Assembly: GCA_928212115.1 (NCBI GenBank)
Contig: CAKMRJ010000001.1
Span: 362,780,486 to 362,844,485, forward strand
Source: Lactuca virosa
Lineage: Eukaryota > Streptophyta > Magnoliopsida > Asterales > Asteraceae
Reading direction: 5' to 3'
Length of the DNA stretch: 64,000 nucleotides
Part shown: positions 43,301-55,004 of the stretch, one piece after another
Position numbering within the stretch: position 1 is the stretch's first letter
Layout of the letters: every line of letters begins with the position of its first letter
Program-made: the position numbers and the translations under genes
Notes under the pieces: generated by a model
Told to the model about the DNA's origin: nothing
What the model saw: the letters and a program-made list of their open reading frames with translations, nothing else
Database searches by the model: none

Positions 43301-46040
43301 CTACATTATCATATAATTCAAAACAAACAATGTTTATACCAACTTATTATAAGATTTATTATATAAAAGCTAATAACAATGTCATTGATATATTTAAAAA
43401 ACATATATTTGTAAAAATTTCAAATATCTTGTTTTATTATGCGCAACGCGCGGGTATTCGTCTAGTGATAATATATATTTGTGTAATCATCAATGAATAT
43501 GATGTCAAATATGAATAATACCTTGCATTTTACCTTCAATTGTTTGCTCTTATCCGTTTGTGTAATCATAACAACTTGCCACCCATCTATCATTTCAACG
43601 CTGTCAATAGAACAGTACCAAGCAACTTTAAATATTTCCTTTTTGACCTCATAGAAAACGGTTTTAGTGTAAACCGCAACTACATGTTCTACTAATCCAG
43701 CTGGAAGCGTCAGTTCATGATTTGCATTTTTTGTATCATGTTCTAGTTTCTGTTGACCATTTCGTTGCTTTCCAATTGTGGTGTCGTAGTTCATCATGAA
43801 ATAAATAAGCAAATTATCAGAGTTACAGTATTTATTAAAAAATGAGTTTGCACTTTCAGACTTTGAAGTAGTTTTCATCATACCATGTAGTAGCATGTCC
43901 TTAAAATAAGCTGGAATCCAAAGCTTTCGATCCTTGTACATGTCTTTGAACCATCTTTTGTCTTGTAATTTAAATTTCCTCAGAAGGACTTTCCACCTTG
44001 ACTCAAAGACTTTAGGATCTATATGGACATTCTAAACAAGCTTAGTAAAACGCTTTCGAAAATCAGTGTTTTTCAGAAAATCCGCTGAAACCTAAAAAAA
44101 AATTACACGTTGATAAGATGATATGTGAATAAATAGGTTCTGTGCTAATCATTTGTGCGAAGACATACATTGTTGTAATCATTATTGAATAAAACAGATT
44201 ATGTGTTAACAATGAATTAAATATACATACCTTAGCTTGTAGTTTTTTCATAATGTGCCACATATATAATCTGTGCATAGAATTAGGAAATATTGCTTCA
44301 ACCGCCACAGTTGGATCTTGGTCTGTTAATACTAATTGAGGGTGTTTTCCATGTGCTTTCAAAAAAGCTTCAAGCGACCAACGATAAGATTCTCTTAACT
44401 CGTTGCTTAACAAACCTGCTCCAATGTTTATTGAACGTTTGTGGTTATCAATGGTTGTAAACGGCACAAAAATCATTCCATACCTGTATTAAAAATTAAT
44501 TAAAAACAAATTCACCGGTTATTAAAAACTAAATAAAATAACAATATTCATAATTAAAGTAAAAAATATAAAACTATAAGATCATACTTATTTGTTCGGA
44601 ATGTAGCATCAAATGAGATCACATCTCCAAAATCCTTGTAATATAACTTATCGGTTTCATCCACCCAAAACATTGTGTTTAACACACTATCAACACATTT
44701 ATACTCAAATGTGTAATTAGGTAACACATCTTTCCTCATGTTCATTTTGTCAACAATCAACTATGCATCCTTGTCACCTATAATGTTTCCCATCTTCCTT
44801 CTAAAATTTTAATAATCAATTACTTCAAGGCCAACATTTTCATAACCTCCTTGCAAACTAGCTTGTAACTTATGTGTCTTTGTTGCACCATGTTAGATGT
44901 TGCGGAACGCACTATAAACTCCTTGTCTTTATAACTAATTCATTGTGCACGTTTGGAATACCGTCTTTCTTCTTTAGTATCTAAGGTGTGGTTGTGCTTC
45001 TCTTCGAACTCATATATTTTACAAGCGTTAGTTCCCATATGTAGTCGTTCAAACTTTATCAATGACTTGCAGTCCGTGATTCTGAAGTTTGAGTTTCGTT
45101 TATTCGTACCGCTTCCCTCAGGATCCAATGTGCCAGTTGATCTATTAGTTATTTTACCCATTTTTTTGCACACTACATACCTTATTTTAATGGTTTTGTC
45201 ACCAAACCTCGTTATTGTATTTAACCTGACACCAAAAGCTGCTTTATCTACATATAATTTATACATTTCAATCGCCTCCTGTAATGATTGATAAGTAGCA
45301 TCTACATCTGGCATAAATTCTTTAGGAACAATAGGTTTCCACAACTTGGTTTTTCCACCGGGCGAGTCAACAACATTACTATTGAATGATTCTTCTTCAG
45401 AATCAGATCCATTTATACCTTTTTTATACAATAAAACCAATAATGAGACATAATATACATTTAGATTCATTCGGTATTCATGAACTAAACCATAATTTGA
45501 TCATAATCAACATGTGTTTAACAATAATCAAAATTGAAGTATTTAATCATTTGAAAATAATTAACAGATGTACAACAATGAATAATTTACTTCATATATG
45601 ATTATAATACACGCATTGTAAAGAATTCATCATGTGATTATGATATACATTCAAATTCATTACTTATTGATGTGTATAACAAATGAATCACATAATTCAT
45701 TGCTGATTATAATACACGAATCTAATAAAAATAAAGAATATTAATGAATCATATACTTCAATGGTGATTATAATACATGAATTGCAAACAAAATAACAAA
45801 ATTAATGAAATGTGATTTTTTTTTTTATACAAAAACAGGAGGGCTACCACAACATGATTTGTATGTAAATGATATTGATAATGTTACCTTCAGTCGCATT
45901 ATCAGAGTATTGATTTCTTCTGCTAGATTGATCGTCCGATTATAATTATCGTCTTCATAATATTGATTACTTTCGATTTTTTGATCGCCATATTGATCAT
46001 CATCGTCGCTATCGTCGCTACTATAATCAAACCATTCCAT
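40388..46040 (-). pseudogene. FAR1/FHY3-like Mutator transposase gene of element D
   Basis: Minus-strand gene. Exon 1 is 46040-45888 (acidic, MEWFDYSSDDSDDDDQYGDQ). Exon 2 (about 45420 to 44588) holds a FAR1 DNA-binding domain (TYQSLQEAIEMYKLYVDKAA, FGVRLNTITRFGDKTIKIRY) and the start of the MULE domain (NYTFEYKC, DFGDVISFDATFRTNK). Exon 3 is 44483-44231 (PFTTIDNHKRSINIGAGLL, LVLTDQDPTVAVEAIFP, HRLYMWHIMKKLQAK). Exon 4 is 44091-43534. Exon 5, from 40998, has the SWIM zinc finger FKCSCNHFIRTNILCQHIF and a tail with ICTGCNQYVNHNWR. The catalytic acidic residues D (FDAT) and D (TDQD) are visible. Lesions include stops at 44940, 44809, 44761, 44032 and about 40768, plus a shift near 44870. Introns are normal GT-AG. 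The exon 1-2 junction is not fixed. Confidence 0.87.
41131..43465 (+). mobile_element. Helitron nested in the transposase intron, 2.3 kb
   Basis: Starts TCATACTATATTATAAAGG after A (41130) and ends gcgcaacgcgcgggtattcg then tCTAG before T (43466), with the hairpin gcgc-aac-gcgc about 12 bp before CTAG. It lies in the intron between transposase exons 4 and 5. Inside is a direct duplication of about 350 bp (offset near 41302 and 41651). The segment 42405-42835, with a run of about sixteen C's (42808-42823) and two aaccacacacgctc motifs, looks like a later insertion. No helicase is encoded. Confidence 0.85.
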
Positions 46041-46337
46041 CCTCGATTTTGATTTGGATTAACAAACGTATCAGTTCTTATTGATTTTGATTTGGATTAA
46101 CAAACGCATCAGTTCTTATTTTCAATGATAATCGATGTTACTAATCCAATTGTCGATGGACTAAGAATCTTCAATTAGATAGAAACTGTATCCTCAAATC
46201 AACAATATTTATGGAATACCCCTTGATTGTAGGTACAAAATAATGGATAATATATGAATTATTAATTATATTATATGAATTATTAATTATATTAAATACA
46301 AAATTACTTATATGCCCTAATTAAATGATTGGTTGAT

Positions 46338-46386
46338 AAGTGTTCTCGCGTTCTCAACATTTTAGGTGTTCTCAGTTGATCCTACT

Positions 46387-46388
<2 letters not shown>
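46338..46388 (-). repeat. Right terminal inverted repeat of element D
   Basis: Complement reads aggagtaggatcaactgaga then acacctaaaatgttgagaac, matching 33534-33590. Confidence 0.8.

Positions 46389-46438
<50 letters not shown>
46389..46438. repeat. (TA)n microsatellite, right border of element D
   Basis: About 50 bp of TA, followed at once by the CTAG terminus of Helitron H1. Confidence 0.96.
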
Positions 46439-46439
<1 letters not shown>

Positions 46440-49274
46440 TAGGCGAGTGCCCGCACATTACGCATAGGAATAGGAAAAAAATATTTTATATTAAAAATAA
46501 CTAAATCATTGTTATTAACTATTAAATAATAATTTCATAACAAATATAAAAAAATGATTTTTAACAGGGCCGGTCCTGAGGATTCAAATGCCCAGGACGA
46601 GTCGGAAAAAAAGGGCCCTTAGGCCTTAACGTGTAACGAATTTAAATTAAGTTTTTTTTTAAAATGACGATAAACTTTATAGCAATAAACATAGCAAAAT
46701 CATAGTAGTTTAATCAGTAATGACATATTGTAACAGCTAACCATATTGTAACAGCTAACCGACGACCCGTAAAATAATATTTACCTTTGCTTTATGTTGT
46801 CACCATTCAAAGTTCCAAGATTCAGAGGTTTATATGGGCCTCCAAAATAATTCATGATTTTGTCATTAGTAATGGAGTGACTACATTTATATAGTTTTTT
46901 ATATGGGAAAGGAACACGAGAAATAATTTTTCTGAAAAGATGTAGAAATAGTTATGTCGTCACTCATTCAAAAGTATGAATAACGATTGATTAAGTGGTG
47001 AATCCATGATTTAAACATACGAGATTCCAACCTGAATTAGGTATAAAATAAACGGGTCAAAAAATATAGTTTCTTATGTTTTAATAATATTATCTAAGAC
47101 AAATATAGTATAAAATTATTAACTTTAGCAATGAGAAATAAAAAATAAACATCATAAAAAGACAAGAAACAAATGAAGATATAAAAATTAATAAACAAAT
47201 AAATTATTAAGACTATTCTAAATTCTATGATTCAAGCTATAGTATATAACTATAACCTAAAGAATTACCAATAATTAAAAAAAATTAGGAAAAAAATTGA
47301 AAACAAAAAAGAATACCAAGCCAAAATGACTAAAATTGATTACATTATATACACTCAATATATAAAAATACTTTGTTCCCTGTAATATCCAAAAGACCAA
47401 AAGACCAAAACTAATTACCAAAAGAACAAAACTAATGCTCAATACATCTATTCTACTTTATAGTTTCTAAAGTAGACTAGTAGACACTGACTTATTTCTT
47501 TATACTTATTTGGTTATCTTTGCATACAAAATAACTTCACCCGTTAGTCTAGAAGACAAAGTAGAAAGTCAAACCTGATAACCTTGGAGTTAAAGGAGAC
47601 TAGTTACCGGAGAAAGTGGAGAAGCAGGCCTCCGGTTGATCACAGATCGGCAGAGTTGGACAAAGAATCGACGGAGATGGGTGAAGGTGGACGGAACCGC
47701 GCGTTGAAGCAACCGGAGACAACAAAGAATTGGTGGCAATAGGCGGAGATGGGCCTACCTAAGTGAGCCTACCGGAGAAAAAGATTAGCACCGAGATACA
47801 GAAGTTGAGGACAACGAATGTCTTCGTGACCTAAAGTTTTTTTGTAAATTTTGATTTTGGGGATTTTTCACTTTTCAATCTTCTTCTATTCTTCCCTATA
47901 TGTGATATTATTTTGTTTTATGTTTAGTAATTTTAAAGATTAACAATATCAATATCATTTTTATAGAAAAGATTTTTTGTTATCCACCGTCTCCTCCTAA
48001 AATTTTGGTAACCATATAGAATTTTTGTTAACAAAATAGGATCATTAAAACTGGAGTAAGAAAAAAATACTCAGCATGTTACTTAAACTCGGCCTCCAAT
48101 GGAAGCGAGTATGCCTAACTCAGCCGAAAGACACTCAAATATTAATCAAACTCGATCCAAATCTAAAAAATCTAGTCTAAAATCATTTTCGAAATTCTGA
48201 AACTTAATTGGTCACTTGTCAACAAAGACAATCTCACCAAAGAATGCCCTCAACGTCCTACAAAGGTAGACGCAAGGAAGATCTCATGGCTTAGTCCCTT
48301 TTAAATATTTTACAACCTTTCCTATTTATAGAGGAGGAGACACTCTCTTGTTTACTCTCACCATCGATGTGGGATGGAGACATTTAAACTCATTTCTTAA
48401 TTTGCCAATAATTTCATTTTGTTAAATAAATTATTTAATAATAAAAATAAAACGTTATCCAGAAAATTTATTGTTCAATAGTTCTATTTTTCAGTAATCT
48501 CGTAAGTTGCTATCCAAAAAAGTAAGTTTTTATTAAATAATTTTTTGTTAAATCCTAAAATCATAAATTCAATTAGGTACTTAATATAAAAAAGTTTGTT
48601 TATATGTATTTTCATGATTCAAAAGGTCATTATAAAATAAATTCATTTATAAAATATAATCGAATATATATTTCGTGCTTTTGAATCAAAGTGATTTTTC
48701 AAACAATTATAATTTTATGTTTAGGTAGATTTTTTTATATTAATCTAACATTATGTAACTTATTTATAATATTATTAGAAGCAATTTGAATAATCATGGG
48801 AGTCTCAAATGTATGTGGTGAAAGGAAAATGCCTCATTTATCGGTCCAAATTGATCCAACTCCGATTCAACTCAATATACCCAACTCCATAACTTTTTTT
48901 CTATTGAAACACGGTTTGAACCTGAAAAAATCCGGTTCACAACCATTTTTAGAATTCTAAAACTTAACTGGACACTTACCAATATAGACAATCTCACCAA
49001 ATAATACCCACAAAATCCTACAAAGGTAGGCATAAAAGAAGTTTTCATGTTTGGTCTTTTTGAAACATTTCACAACCTTTCCTATTTATAGAAGATGAAA
49101 CGTTCTCTTGTTTACTCTCACCATCGATGTAGGATGAATACATTGTAATAAAACTCTCTTTCTTTTTTATACAACATTATTTAACTTATTTATAATATTA
49201 TTGTAAATAAATTGAAAAGTCATGGGAGTTTCAAATGAATGTGGTGAAATGAAAAATGCTTCTTTTATAAGTGT
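46439..49274 (-). mobile_element. Helitron H1 (composite), first of the array
   Basis: The 3' terminus in minus orientation is tatgcgtaatgtgcgggcac then tcgcCTAG. The 5' end is probably at 49274, next to agtcatgggagtttcaaatg and aaaaatgcttcttttataag. Another 5'-end-like block lies at 48790-48845, so it is composite. Near the left is a hAT-like start cagggccggtcctgag (46565). A block with caatctcaccaaa and actctcaccatcgatgt occurs twice (about 48140-48375 and 48900-49140, offset 760 bp). No protein is recognised. Confidence 0.6.
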
Positions 49275-50550
49275 ATAGACGAATGCCCGCACGTTGCGCA
49301 GAAACACCTATATAGTTGAAATATTTATAAATATATGTTTTTTTTTCATATAACAATAACGTTGTTGTTAAATTTGATATAATAATTCGTATGCTAAATT
49401 GATATAATATATTGATTATTTTGAATTATATGATAATATATACATCTATTATAACTGCATAATTTCAATCGTTTGAATGACTTCTATCCGCGAGTTACTC
49501 ATGAATAAAATTAAATATAATATATGGTTTAATGTTATTTATAGTTATTGTTATTATTAATTAATTTTTTAAAATTCATTTGCTTAACGTTTTAATTTCT
49601 ATCATTATAATTATTAAAACATCAAACATTGTTTTTTGATTTTAAAGGTAACAATATAATCATTTATATAGAGTTATTTTTAACTATTGTTCTTGTTAGT
49701 TATTTTAAGCTACTTATTTGAAAACTTTTAACGATTATAAAAATATATTTAGGAAATATTTTATTTAAATTAATGTTACAATTTAATTTTTGCATTTAAC
49801 ACTTCAACTTATCACTTTTAACTATTCACAAAATATTCTTTGGGTTTTTTAAGTGGAATGAAATTATATTTAAGTTGACACCGTAATGTTATATTTAAAT
49901 TAACAGTTTAAGTATTTTTTTCAAACTGTTCAAAAGTTGTAGTTTTAAACTGATAATGGTTTACATACAATAACATATTAAATCTAATAAATTAAGTATA
50001 ATATGTTAAAAAGTTAAAGACATAACTTTATAAATATAAGTAAATATATTATTTTAATATTGAAATTTATCTTATTTATGATTAGACTTTAGGTTTGATA
50101 ATTATTTAACCATATTTTCCAACTTAAAATCATTATTAGAAAGACTCTACAGTTTATCACTTTTAACTATTTACAAAATATTCTTTGGGTTATTTAAGTT
50201 CAACTAAAATTTATATTTAAGTTGACCCTGTAATGTTATATTTAAATTCATAATTTAAGTATTTTATACAAATTGTTCAAAAGTTGTAGCTTTAAAATGA
50301 TAATGGTCAACAATATATTAAAACTAATAAATTAAGTATAATATGTTAAAAGTTAAAAAACATAACTTTATAAGTAGAAGTAAGATATTCTTTTAATATT
50401 AAAATTTAGTTTATATATGATTACACTTTAGGTTTGATATTTATTTAACTTTATTAACCAATTATAATCATTATTAGAAATAAATTAAAAAGTCATGGGA
50501 GTTTCAAATGAATGTGGTGAAAGGAAAAATGTTTCCTTTATAAGTATATA
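49275..50550 (-). mobile_element. Helitron H2
   Basis: Minus orientation. The 3' end is decayed (ctgcgcaacgtgcgggcatt then cgtcTAT in place of CTAG). The 5' end block is gtttcaaatgaatgtggtga and gtttcctttataagtatata. It abuts H3 with no intervening host sequence. It carries the family's internal ~350-bp direct duplication and is very similar to H4 and, inverted, to the Helitron at 41131. Confidence 0.72.
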
Positions 50551-51903
50551 CTAGACGAATTCATACGCATTGCGCAGCGAAGATTAAAACTATATTGTTA
50601 AAATATTGAAAAATATATGTTTAAAATCGTTATGTTATTGACATTAACTTTGAGATAAGATTTTACACGAATATATATATATAATAGATATATATATATA
50701 TATATATATATATAGATATATATAGATATAGATATATATATATATATATAATAATCTCAATTATTTTGAACAATAATATTCATTGACATAAACTCACATT
50801 CCTCTTTAATAGAATTAAATATAATTATCTATTTAGTATTATTTTTAACAATTATTATTATTGATTAATTATATTTTTACTTATGCGATCATTTTCTAAT
50901 TTCATAATGATGTTCATTTAAAATACAATTTATTTATAGCTAAATGTATTTATAATTTGATGTTATTATCATTTAAAATTGTTATTCATAATTTAAATCA
51001 CTTATTATTAATAATAAGTTAAAGAAGACTTTTAAGAAACACTTAATATTATTATTAAAATGTGAAACATACATTAAATAATAAAGTGATAAGATAGACA
51101 ATTTGCATTTCAAAGAGACTTGCATGGATAATGACATATCCATGTATTTGATTTGATTATTTATAATTATTGCTTATTAATTTTAAAAACCACTTGTTAT
51201 TATTAATAATGAAAGAAACTTTAAAAAAGCACCGTTATTATAATTAAAATGTTAAACATATACTAAAATATAAAGTGATAAGATTGACAATTTGCATTTT
51301 AAAAAAGGCTTACATGGACAATACGGATAATATGACATATCCATGATTTTTATTATTATTGTTTTGAAGCAACATGAACATACAAACATGTATACAATAG
51401 TTAATTAAATATTATATATATCACCTTCCATAACATACGATCGATAACATGAATATAATCTAATTTACATTAAAATTTTAACTACAACATACAATGATAT
51501 TCTTAAAAGAATACTTAAATCAAGAAAATACAAAAAATAATTAGTATATAACAAACTTACAAATTAAAAACTTCAACATAATAACATGACTCGAAATATT
51601 GTTCAAAAGCCCTCAAACCAACACAAAAAACTTTAAACTTGTTTTCTTTATGAATTTTGTATGTGATTTGTATTTGTGTGTCTACTCAAAAAGATTGACC
51701 TTTTTATAGTAAAGTATCCATTAATTGTTTATTTAAATATATTATATAAGTTATAAACCTTGAAATTGTTAATCATTATTAGAGACTTTGAGTGGTTTCA
51801 TTAAAATAGGAGGTTTCAAATGCATGAGATGTTTGCAAATTTTTATGGGGGTTTTAAATGCATGAGGTTCAAGGAAAAATGCTAGCTTTATAAGTATGTA
51901 TGA
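50551..51903 (-). mobile_element. Helitron H3
   Basis: Starts CTAGacgaattcatacgc, where the hairpin (cgcattgcgc) is decayed. It ends with caaggaaaaatgctagcttt and ataagtatgtatGA, i.e. TC at the 5' end. The interior differs from H2 and H4 and includes an imperfect TA-rich array at about 50671-50750. The 5' end is shared with H5. Confidence 0.7.
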
Positions 51904-53174
51904 CTAGGCGAATGCCCGCGCGTTGCGCAGAAACACCTATATAGTTGAAGTCTTTACAAATATATGTTTTTTTAAATATAACAATAAAGTTGTTGTTAAA
52001 TTTGATATAATAATTCGTAAACTAAATTGATATAATATATTGATTATTTTGAATTATATGATAATATATACATCTATTATAATCACATAATCTCAATCGT
52101 TTGAATGACTTCTACCTGCGAGTTACACATGAATAAAATTAAATATAATATATGGTTTAATGTTATTCATAGTTGTTGTTATTGTTAATTAATTTTTTAA
52201 AATTTATTTGTTTAATGTTTTAATTTCTATCATTATAATTATTTAAAACATCAAACATTGTTTTTTGATTTTAAAGGTAACATTATAATCATTTATATAG
52301 CATTATTTTTAACTATTGTTATTGTAAGTTATTTTAAGCTACTTATTTGAAAACTTTTAACGATTATAAAAATATCTTTAGGATATATTTAGTTAAATTG
52401 AGATTACAGTTTAGTTTTTACATTTATCACTACAATTTATCACTTTTAACTATTTACAAAATATTCTTTGGTTTTTAAGTAGAACTGAAATTTATATATA
52501 AGTTTACACTGTAATGTTATATTTAAATTAACAATTTAAGTATTTTATCCAAACTGTTCTAAAGTTGTAGCTTTAAACTGATAATGGTTTACACATTTTA
52601 AATCTAATAAATTAAGTATAATATGTTAAAAGTTAAACACATAACTTTATAAACAGAAGTAAATATATTATTTTAAAATTGAAATTTAGTTTATTTATGA
52701 TTACACTTTAAGTTTGATATTTATTTAACCTTATTAACCAACTTATACTCATTATTGGAAAGACACTACAATTGATCACTTTTAACTATTTACAAAATAT
52801 TATTTGGGTTCTTTAAGTTAAACTAAAATTTATATTTAAGTTGACCTTGTAATGTTATATTTAAATTAATAATTTAAGTATTTTATACAAATTGTTCCAA
52901 AATTGTATCTTTAAAATGATAATGGTTTACATCCGACAATATATTAAAACTAATAAATTAAGTATAATATGTTAAAAGTTAAAAAACATAACTTTATAAG
53001 TAGAAGTAAAGATATTATTTTAATATTGACATTTAGTTTATATATGATTACACTTTAGGTTTGATATTTATTTAAACTTATTAACCAACTTATAATTATT
53101 ATTAGAAAGAATTGAAAAGTCATGGGAGTTTCAAATGAATGTGATGAAAGGAAAAATGCTTCCTTTATAATACA
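51904..53174 (-). mobile_element. Helitron H4
   Basis: Left end CTAGgcgaatgcccgcgcgt then tgcgcag, with an intact hairpin gcgc-gtt-gcgc. The right end is agtcatgggagtttcaaatg ... tgcttcctttataatac. It is closely similar to H2 along its length, including the internal duplication. It directly abuts H5. Confidence 0.78.
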
Positions 53175-53836
53175 CTAGGCGAATCCCCGCGCGTTGCGCG
53201 AGAATAGAATTATATAGTTAAAATAATAACTTTTACCAAATTATTATTTAATATTTCTACTTTGAAACAAAATGTTAGTAGTAAAGCAAACATATAGTTA
53301 ACATATTAGTTTTATTAAACATTATAGTTTAATTTTTAAGTCATTGTGATATATACAATTATTTGATAATTTTATAAACCGTTTAAAATTGTGTAATTAT
53401 ATATCAAATGAATGATAATATAATGGGTAACAAAACGTATGAACAAAAATATGAACTGCAACTTTTAGTAACATAAAAATAGAAAAACATCTATTATAAC
53501 ATTTGTATTAAAAAGTATATATATATACAACGAATAATAATAAAATATGAAATATAAACACTATAACTTTTAATAACATAAAAACACTAAAACATATATT
53601 ATAACATTTATATTAACTCTTCATATTTAAATCATAAATCTCTTCAAATACATTAATGTTTTTAATGAGCAAAACTTTACAACCTTATAAAAGAAAGGAA
53701 AATAAAAAGTTTTTAGTGATTACTAATTAATAATCATAAGTTAAAAACTCTTGAGTTGTAACTAATAAATATACATAAATTAGAAAACTCTTGAGTTGTA
53801 GCGTGAGTTTCAAATGAATGCGGTACTTGGAATGTA

Positions 53837-53840
<4 letters not shown>

Positions 53841-53868
<28 letters not shown>

Positions 53869-53884
53869 TATGTATTATTATTAT
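53841..53884. repeat. (TTA)n microsatellite
   Basis: About 40 bp of att/tta repeat in H5. Confidence 0.93.
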
Positions 53885-54000
53885 AGTCGTCTAAATAATT
53901 GGTTTTGATGCATCATTTTAATCCCTTCAATTATTAAACATAAAGATATTTAATTATAATTTTATAACATAAATAGGTGCATATACATGTTAAACAAATC

Positions 54001-54008
<8 letters not shown>

Positions 54009-54051
<43 letters not shown>
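54009..54051. repeat. (AT)n microsatellite
   Basis: About 43 bp in H5. Confidence 0.95.
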
Positions 54052-54053
<2 letters not shown>

Positions 54054-55004
54054 GTAAATGTCATATGTAATTCTTGTCGTAGTAATATTGATAGATTACT
54101 TTCATATGAAGAACATATCATGATAAGTCTATCATAATTACATATCAAATGTTCAAAATTATGTTATCTTTTAAATATTGTCTTTTAAATATGTTGTGTA
54201 GGATAACCCAACAAAAAAATAATAGAAAATAAACATAATCAAAATAGAAAAACTATAATCAAGAAATAAGAGCATTGGGTGGTTGAATATATAAATAAAG
54301 ATGTTACATAAACATACATTTAAATCAAAAGAAAACTCTAACATTCGTCAACTTTGCTCAAACAAAAAAACCTATATCCATTTTGAATCTTCTTCTTTCT
54401 TCATTTAACACCATTCAATCATAGAAACTTGATGACAATTCTTCACTAACCTGCAATCAAAATTTTTTCTTGAAAAAGAAGAATCAGAAAGATATTCCAA
54501 GCAAAACATTGATGTTTGGAGAGTCACATTCAAGATTGAGTAATACACACAAATCACATATATATAAAGATTAAATGAGAAACTGAATATAAAGAAAGAA
54601 TAGAAAAGCTTCATTTGTTTTGGTTGAAAGAAAAAATCATATTACAATTACCATCGACGCGACATAACCCATTTCTTCAAATTATCATATTTGGATCGTG
54701 AATGCTTCAACTATATGAAAACTTTTGAATCACGATATCTTCAAATCCTTCTTACATGTAAGATTTTATATAACACAAAAGACACAAAAGATTGGCCTTT
54801 TTATAGTAAACTTTTCACTAAATGCTAATTAAACATAATATAAGTTATAAAACTTTTGAGTGTTAAATCATAATTAAGAAAACTTTTGAGTTGCATTAGT
54901 TAAAAAAGGGGGGTTTCAAATGAATGTGGTTTGAGGAAGTTAAAAAAGGGGGTTTCAAATGCATAAGATTCAAGAAAAAATGTTAGCTTTATAAGTATGT
55001 ATGA

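Larger units (their letters stand above)
33534..46388. mobile_element. Element D: 12.9-kb transposon with ULP1-like protease and FAR1/MULE transposase genes
   Basis: The left end (about 33545-33585) and the complement of the right end (46338-46380) share an inverted repeat: acacctaaaatgttgagaac is identical, and atcaa.tga.aacacc plus gagaaca extend it to about 45 bp. Microsatellites flank both ends ((TA)n(GA)n left, (TA)n right). Between them are two convergent genes: a ULP1-type protease gene on the plus strand (33934-39460) and a FAR1-like Mutator transposase gene on the minus strand (46040-40388). Plant Mutator-like elements carrying ULP1-like genes are known (the Arabidopsis KAONASHI type); the short inverted repeats and TA-repeat borders here are less usual. 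Both genes are inactivated. Confidence 0.82.
53175..55004 (-). mobile_element. Helitron H5
   Basis: Left end CTAGgcgaatccccgcgcgt then tgcgcgag (5-bp-stem hairpin cgcgc-gtt-gcgcg). The right end is ttagctttataagtatgtat then GA before T (55005). The interior has a (TTA)n run (53841-53884), an (AT)n run (54009-54051) and two ggggtttcaaatg copies near the right end. It appears inserted into H6, whose interior resumes at tctattataactg exactly at 55005. Confidence 0.75.

Noticed and set aside
46561..46600. hAT terminus cagggccggtcctgag
   Set aside because: No matching right end or 8-bp duplication was found, so it was not called as a separate element.
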